Below, piece after piece: positions 60,965 to 64,000 of a DNA stretch of 64,000 bases. Location of the stretch: the NCBI GenBank assembly GCA_017515475.1, contig JAFWFS010000007.1, forward strand, positions 124,001-188,000. Reading direction: 5' to 3'. Below the pieces are notes generated by a model. The model ran no database searches. It saw only the letters and a list, made by a program, of their open reading frames with translations, and was not told where the DNA came from. A program made the translations under genes and the position numbers. The first letter of the stretch is position 1. Every line of letters begins with the position of its first letter. The DNA is from Erysipelotrichaceae bacterium (GTDB lineage: Bacteria > Bacillota_I > Bacilli_A > Erysipelotrichales > Erysipelotrichaceae).

Positions 60965-62333
60965 GGTTCTCGCTGATGTATCTTGCAACATACACGCCGC
61001 TTGCGGATGCGTGCGACAGAGAGTGCGTCACGCCGGAGCAGTCGCCGATGACAAACAGGTTTTTGTGCAGCGTTTCCAGATTCTCGTCCAGCTGCAGTTC
61101 CATGTTATAGAACTTGACTTCTACACCGTAGAGAAGCGTCTCGTCATTAGCCGTTCCCGGAGCGATCTTGTCCAGGGCGTAGATCATTTCGATGATGTCA
61201 TCCAGGATTCTCTTCGGTATGACAAGAGAGAGGTCACCCGGTGTTGCTTCTAGGGTAGGGTTGATGAAAGAATGCCTGATCTTGTCGACCGTTGAACGTT
61301 TTCCCCTGATCAGATCGCCGAAGCGCTGTACGATGACGCCGCCTCCAAGCATATTTGACAGTCTTGCGATCGATTCGCCATAGCCATTGGTATCTTTGAA
61401 AGGTTCCGTAAAATGTTTCGATACCAGCAAAGCGAAATTGGTGTTTTCCGTCTTCCTGTTTGGATCTTCGAAGCTGTGCCCGTTAACGGTAATGATGCCG
61501 TTGGTGTTCTCGTTGACGACAAGTCCCTTTGGATTCATGCAGAAGGTTCTTACTCTGTCCTGATACTTGGAAGTACGATAGACGATCTTGCCTTCATAGA
61601 GTTCATCGGTAATGTCGTTGAAGACTTCATACGGAAGCTCAACCCTGACGCCGATATCGACTCTGTTGGAAATCGTCGGAATTTCCAGCTGCCTGCATAC
61701 CGTTTCCATCCACTTGCTTCCGGACCTGCCGGCAGAAATGACGCAGTATCTGCAATGGAAATCTTCCTGATCCGTAATCAGATCATACTCTCCTTCGCTC
61801 TTGCTGACGCTTTTTACTTCCGTATTGAAATAGATGTCAACCTTATCCTTCAGATATTCATAAAGATTACCCAGCACTTCATAGTTGATATCCGTACCAA
61901 GATGTCTTACTTTCGCATCCAGCAGATGCAGGCCGTTACGGATGCATTCCGTCTTGATCCTTGAGTTGGCAGTAGAATACAGCTTCGTATCCCCTCCTCC
62001 GTACTGCATGTTGATAGAATCAACATAGTGCATCAGATCCAGAGCTGTCTGCTTGCCGATGTGTTCGTACAGAGTACCGCCGAAATCATTGGTTATGTTG
62101 TACTTGCCGTCGGAAAAAGCGCCTGCACCGCCAAAACCGTTCATGATCGCACAGGTTTTGCAGTTAATGCACTTCTTGATCTTTTTACCGTCGATCGGGC
62201 ACTTCCTGTTCTCCAGACGGTTTCCATACTCGATGATGGCAACTTTAAGACCCGGAGCCTTCTTTGAAAGCTCGTAAGCCGTAAAAATGCCGCCAGGACC
62301 GGCGCCGACGATCGCAACATCATATTTCTTCAT
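60960..62333 (-). CDS. FAD-dependent dehydrogenase of the COG2509 type
   Basis: A flavoprotein of unknown substrate. The FAD-binding dinucleotide motif is VAIVGAGPGGIFTAYEL and the C-terminal FAD loop is FVIGDCSGVTHSLSHASASG. A Cys cluster C45, C55, C58, C61 (KKCINCKTCAIMNGFGGAGA) follows the first strand-helix-strand and is part of the family pattern. It has 457 residues. GGGAGAA precedes the ATG. It is divergent from the CofE-like gene. Family members are annotated as oxidoreductases without proven function. Confidence 0.85.
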   Translation of the reverse strand: MKKYDVAIVGAGPGGIFTAYELSKKAPGLKVAIIEYGNRLENRKCPIDGKKIKKCINCKTCAIMNGFGGAGAFSDGKYNITNDFGGTLYEHIGKQTALDLMHYVDSINMQYGGGDTKLYSTANSRIKTECIRNGLHLLDAKVRHLGTDINYEVLGNLYEYLKDKVDIYFNTEVKSVSKSEGEYDLITDQEDFHCRYCVISAGRSGSKWMETVCRQLEIPTISNRVDIGVRVELPYEVFNDITDELYEGKIVYRTSKYQDRVRTFCMNPKGLVVNENTNGIITVNGHSFEDPNRKTENTNFALLVSKHFTEPFKDTNGYGESIARLSNMLGGGVIVQRFGDLIRGKRSTVDKIRHSFINPTLEATPGDLSLVIPKRILDDIIEMIYALDKIAPGTANDETLLYGVEVKFYNMELQLDENLETLHKNLFVIGDCSGVTHSLSHASASGVYVARYISENL

Positions 62334-62356
62334 TCTGATTCTCCCATAACAACACT

Positions 62357-62362
62357 ATTATA
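62357..62362 (-). promoter_or_regulatory. -10 of the COG2509-type gene
   Basis: TATAAT on the minus strand, 23 nt before the ATG, with a GGGAGAA Shine-Dalgarno in the leader. This is a leadered counter-example to the leaderless genes. Confidence 0.5.
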
Positions 62363-62400
62363 TCTTAATCAAAAAATAAATAAAGTCGCATAAAATGTTC

Positions 62401-62406
62401 TATAAT
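62401..62406 (+). promoter_or_regulatory. -10 of the CofE-like gene
   Basis: TATAAT on the plus strand, 23 nt before the ATG, with GAGGTGA in the leader. No clear -35 is seen in the AT-rich upstream gap. Confidence 0.5.
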
Positions 62407-62429
62407 AGTTCCGTTAGAGGTGAAGTGTT

Positions 62430-63620
62430 ATGTCAAGATTAACAGGTACAGTATCCAGAGGCATCCGTTGCCCGATCATCAAGGAAGGAGACGATCTTGT
62501 CTCCATCGTTACAGATTCCGTCATACAGGCGGCAGAATCGGATGGCTTCTCTTTACATGACAGAGACGTCGTAGCGATCACCGAGTCGATCGTTGCACGG
62601 GCGCAGGGAAACTACTGCACTGTCGACGATATCGCTGAAGATGTGAAAAGAAAACTGGGAGGAAACGACATCGGCGTTGTTTTCCCTATTACTTCCCGCA
62701 ACCGTTTCTCGGTTCTTCTAAGCGGTATCGCAAGAGGTGCAAAGAAGATCTATCTGATGCTTTCCTATCCATCCGATGAAGTCGGAAACGCCTTCTTATC
62801 TTATGATGAACTGGACGCAAAAGGAATCAACCCGTTCTCTGATGTTCTGGACGAGAAGAAATATCACGAACTCTTCGGCGATCCGGTCCATGAATTTACC
62901 GGTGTCAACTATATCAGTTACTACCGTGAACTGATTGAAAAAGAAAACTGTGAATGCGAAATCATTTTTGCGAATCAGGCAAAGACGATCCTGAACTATA
63001 CCAATAATGTTCTGTGCTGCGACATTCATACCAGATCCAGATCCAAAAGGATACTGAAAGAACTGGGAGCGAATGTCTACGGTCTGGACGACATTATGTC
63101 TGAACCGCTCAGCGGCAGCGGATACAACGAAAAATACGGTCTGCTTGGTTCAAACAAGGCGACCGATGAAAAGGTAAAGCTCTTCCCTAGAGACGCTCAG
63201 CCTCTCGTGGATGCGATCAGAGACAGGTTTCTGAAAGAAACAGGCAAGCATATGGAAGTCATGATTTATGGCGATGGGGCGTTCAAGGATCCTCAGGGCA
63301 AGATCTGGGAACTGGCCGACCCTGTCGTATCGCCGTTCTATACCGAAGGATTAAAAGGAACGCCGAACGAAGTCAAGATCAAATATCTTGCGGATAACGA
63401 CTATAAAGACCTTTCAGGTGAACAGCTGAAAGAAGCCATCAAGGCATCGATCAAAGAGAAGGATTCCAACCTGGTGGGCAAGATGGTATCGGAAGGCACT
63501 ACACCTAGACAGCTGACGGATCTGATCGGATCCCTGTGCGACCTGACTTCAGGTTCCGGAGACAAAGGAACACCGGTCGTACTGGTTCAGGGCTACTTCG
63601 ACAACTATACCAATGAATAA
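62430..63620 (+). CDS. CofE-like gamma-glutamyl ligase (F420-0 ligase family)
   Basis: The N-terminal half matches the coenzyme F420-0:L-glutamate ligase family: VVAITESIVARAQGNY, FPITSRNRFSVLLSGIARGAKK, and a later GNDIGVV region. Residues about 255-396 (MIYGDGAFKDPQGKIWELAD onwards) form a long C-terminal part. It has 396 residues. True CofE adds glutamates to F420 in archaea and actinobacteria. I see no F420 genes here, and relatives in other phyla have been proposed to glutamylate other cofactors such as folate, so the substrate is unknown. It has a Shine-Dalgarno, a promoter and a terminator of its own. Confidence 0.75.
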   Translation: MSRLTGTVSRGIRCPIIKEGDDLVSIVTDSVIQAAESDGFSLHDRDVVAITESIVARAQGNYCTVDDIAEDVKRKLGGNDIGVVFPITSRNRFSVLLSGIARGAKKIYLMLSYPSDEVGNAFLSYDELDAKGINPFSDVLDEKKYHELFGDPVHEFTGVNYISYYRELIEKENCECEIIFANQAKTILNYTNNVLCCDIHTRSRSKRILKELGANVYGLDDIMSEPLSGSGYNEKYGLLGSNKATDEKVKLFPRDAQPLVDAIRDRFLKETGKHMEVMIYGDGAFKDPQGKIWELADPVVSPFYTEGLKGTPNEVKIKYLADNDYKDLSGEQLKEAIKASIKEKDSNLVGKMVSEGTTPRQLTDLIGSLCDLTSGSGDKGTPVVLVQGYFDNYTNE

Positions 63621-63622
63621 GA

Positions 63623-63648
63623 AAATGCACCGTAAGGTGCATTTTTTT
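63623..63648. terminator. Terminator between the CofE-like gene and the ABC ATPase gene
   Basis: A 9-bp stem AAATGCACC (63623-63631) / GGTGCATTT (63636-63644) with a 4-nt loop and seven T on plus, and TTTTC on minus, so it can serve both convergent genes. Confidence 0.88.
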
Positions 63649-64000
63649 AGCCCAGTATTGCGACATCGTTTGCGAATTCTTCGCCGCTTGCTTTTTCAAA
63701 GCGGTTGATCAGTTTTTCAACCGTCATTTTCTTTTTCTCTTCCCCTTTGATGTCCAGAATGATCTTTCCTTCATTCAGCATCAGCAGACGGTTGCCATGA
63801 CGTATCGCATCTCTCATGTTGTGCGTTACCATGAAAGTCGTAAGTTTTGATTTCTCTACGATCTTGTCCGTAATGTCCAGAACTTTCTGTGCCGTTTTCG
63901 GATCTAGCGCAGCGGTATGTTCATCCAGCAGAAGCAGTTTCGGTTTTTTCAAAGTAGCCATCAGCAGTGTCAGAGCCTGCCTCTGGCCTCCGGAAAGCAG
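63647..64000 (-). CDS. ABC transporter ATP-binding protein, C-terminal part (COG1101-like)
   Basis: The last 117 codons; the gene continues past the right edge. It starts in the window with the ABC signature LLSGGQRQALTLLMATL, then KLLLLDEHTAALDP (Walker B and D-loop) and FMVTHNMRDAIRHGNRLLML (H-loop His). The closing segment IINRFEKASGEEFANDV-type tail and the THNMxDAIxxGNRL wording fit COG1101 ATPases, which pair with a periplasmic-type binding protein and permease and include proposed tryptophan transporters. Substrate cannot be assigned from this part. Confidence 0.85.
   Translation of the reverse strand: MLSGGQRQALTLLMATLKKPKLLLLDEHTAALDPKTAQKVLDITDKIVEKSKLTTFMVTHNMRDAIRHGNRLLMLNEGKIILDIKGEEKKKMTVEKLINRFEKASGEEFANDVAILG

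Noticed and set aside
1-64000. CRISPR arrays, tRNA or rRNA genes, insertion sequences
   Set aside because: I looked for regularly spaced repeats, cloverleaf or GGTTCGAATCC-type T-loop sequences and transposase-like frames and saw none.

Overview
The window is a dense, almost entirely minus-strand block of bacterial housekeeping genes from a member of the Bacillota. Gene order, a T-box ahead of hisS-aspS, single-chain GlyRS, the MEP isoprenoid enzyme Dxr and a MurE without the DAP-type DNPR signature point towards an Erysipelotrichia-like lineage; that placement is inference. TGA serves as a stop throughout, so the code is standard. I saw no rRNA, tRNA, CRISPR array, insertion sequence or prophage. 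No gap exceeds about 240 bases.

Layout, left to right (minus strand unless stated): 1-1960, 5' part of pyruvate:ferredoxin oxidoreductase. 2027-7652, an envelope gene set read in the order orphan Phd/YefM-type antitoxin, unknown membrane-anchored protein, secreted GH73-like glucosaminidase, multi-repeat PASTA-like protein. 7738-15690, galE, rseP, dxr, cdsA, uppS, frr, pyrH, tsf, rpsB. 15837-25712, murE, an LtaS-type synthase, xerC, trmFO, topA, a frameshifted dprA, rnhB and rbgA. 25776-27137 (+), an L,D-transpeptidase. 27139-32972, lepB, rplS, a HAD phosphatase, trmD, rimM, a KH protein, rpsP, an SRAP protein, ffh and a small SSB. 33096-38935, ftsK/spoIIIE, an RNase J-like protein with an altered active site, miaB and a ferredoxin. 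39003-44967, aspS, hisS (T-box), relA/spoT and apt. 45007-51351, recJ, mraY, a PASTA-containing PBP, ftsL, rsmH and mraZ, i.e. a shortened dcw cluster. 51573-52218, rpmF and yceD, divergent from tmcAL (+). 53356-62333, glgP, trmK, rpoD, dnaG, glyS and a COG2509-type flavoprotein, divergent from a CofE-like ligase (+, 62430). The right edge holds the C-terminal part of an ABC ATPase.

The genes serve translation and ribosome assembly, RNA and tRNA modification, envelope synthesis (uppS, cdsA, mraY, murE, PBP, LtaS, L,D-transpeptidase, glucosaminidase) and chromosome maintenance.

The main observation is about gene expression. Eleven genes (phd, rseP, ldt, lepB, rimM, ffh, miaB, relA, mraY, yceD, tmcAL) have a -10-like hexamer (TATAAT, TAGAAT, TAAAAT or TAGTAT) only 6-8 nt before the start codon, and exactly 6 nt in seven cases. 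That spacing puts the expected transcription start on or next to the A of ATG, so I predict leaderless mRNAs. These genes lack a good Shine-Dalgarno, whereas others in the window (frr, rpsP, hisS, galE, ferredoxin) have strong ones. Several of these promoters abut the terminator of the preceding gene. The yceD/tmcAL pair is read divergently from one 10-bp palindrome in a 22-bp gap. Other points of interest are the antitoxin/glucosaminidase/PASTA set, a structured rpsB leader, a hisS T-box with overlapping GAC and CAC codons, MraZ boxes at 10-bp spacing, the dprA frameshift and the RNase J substitutions.
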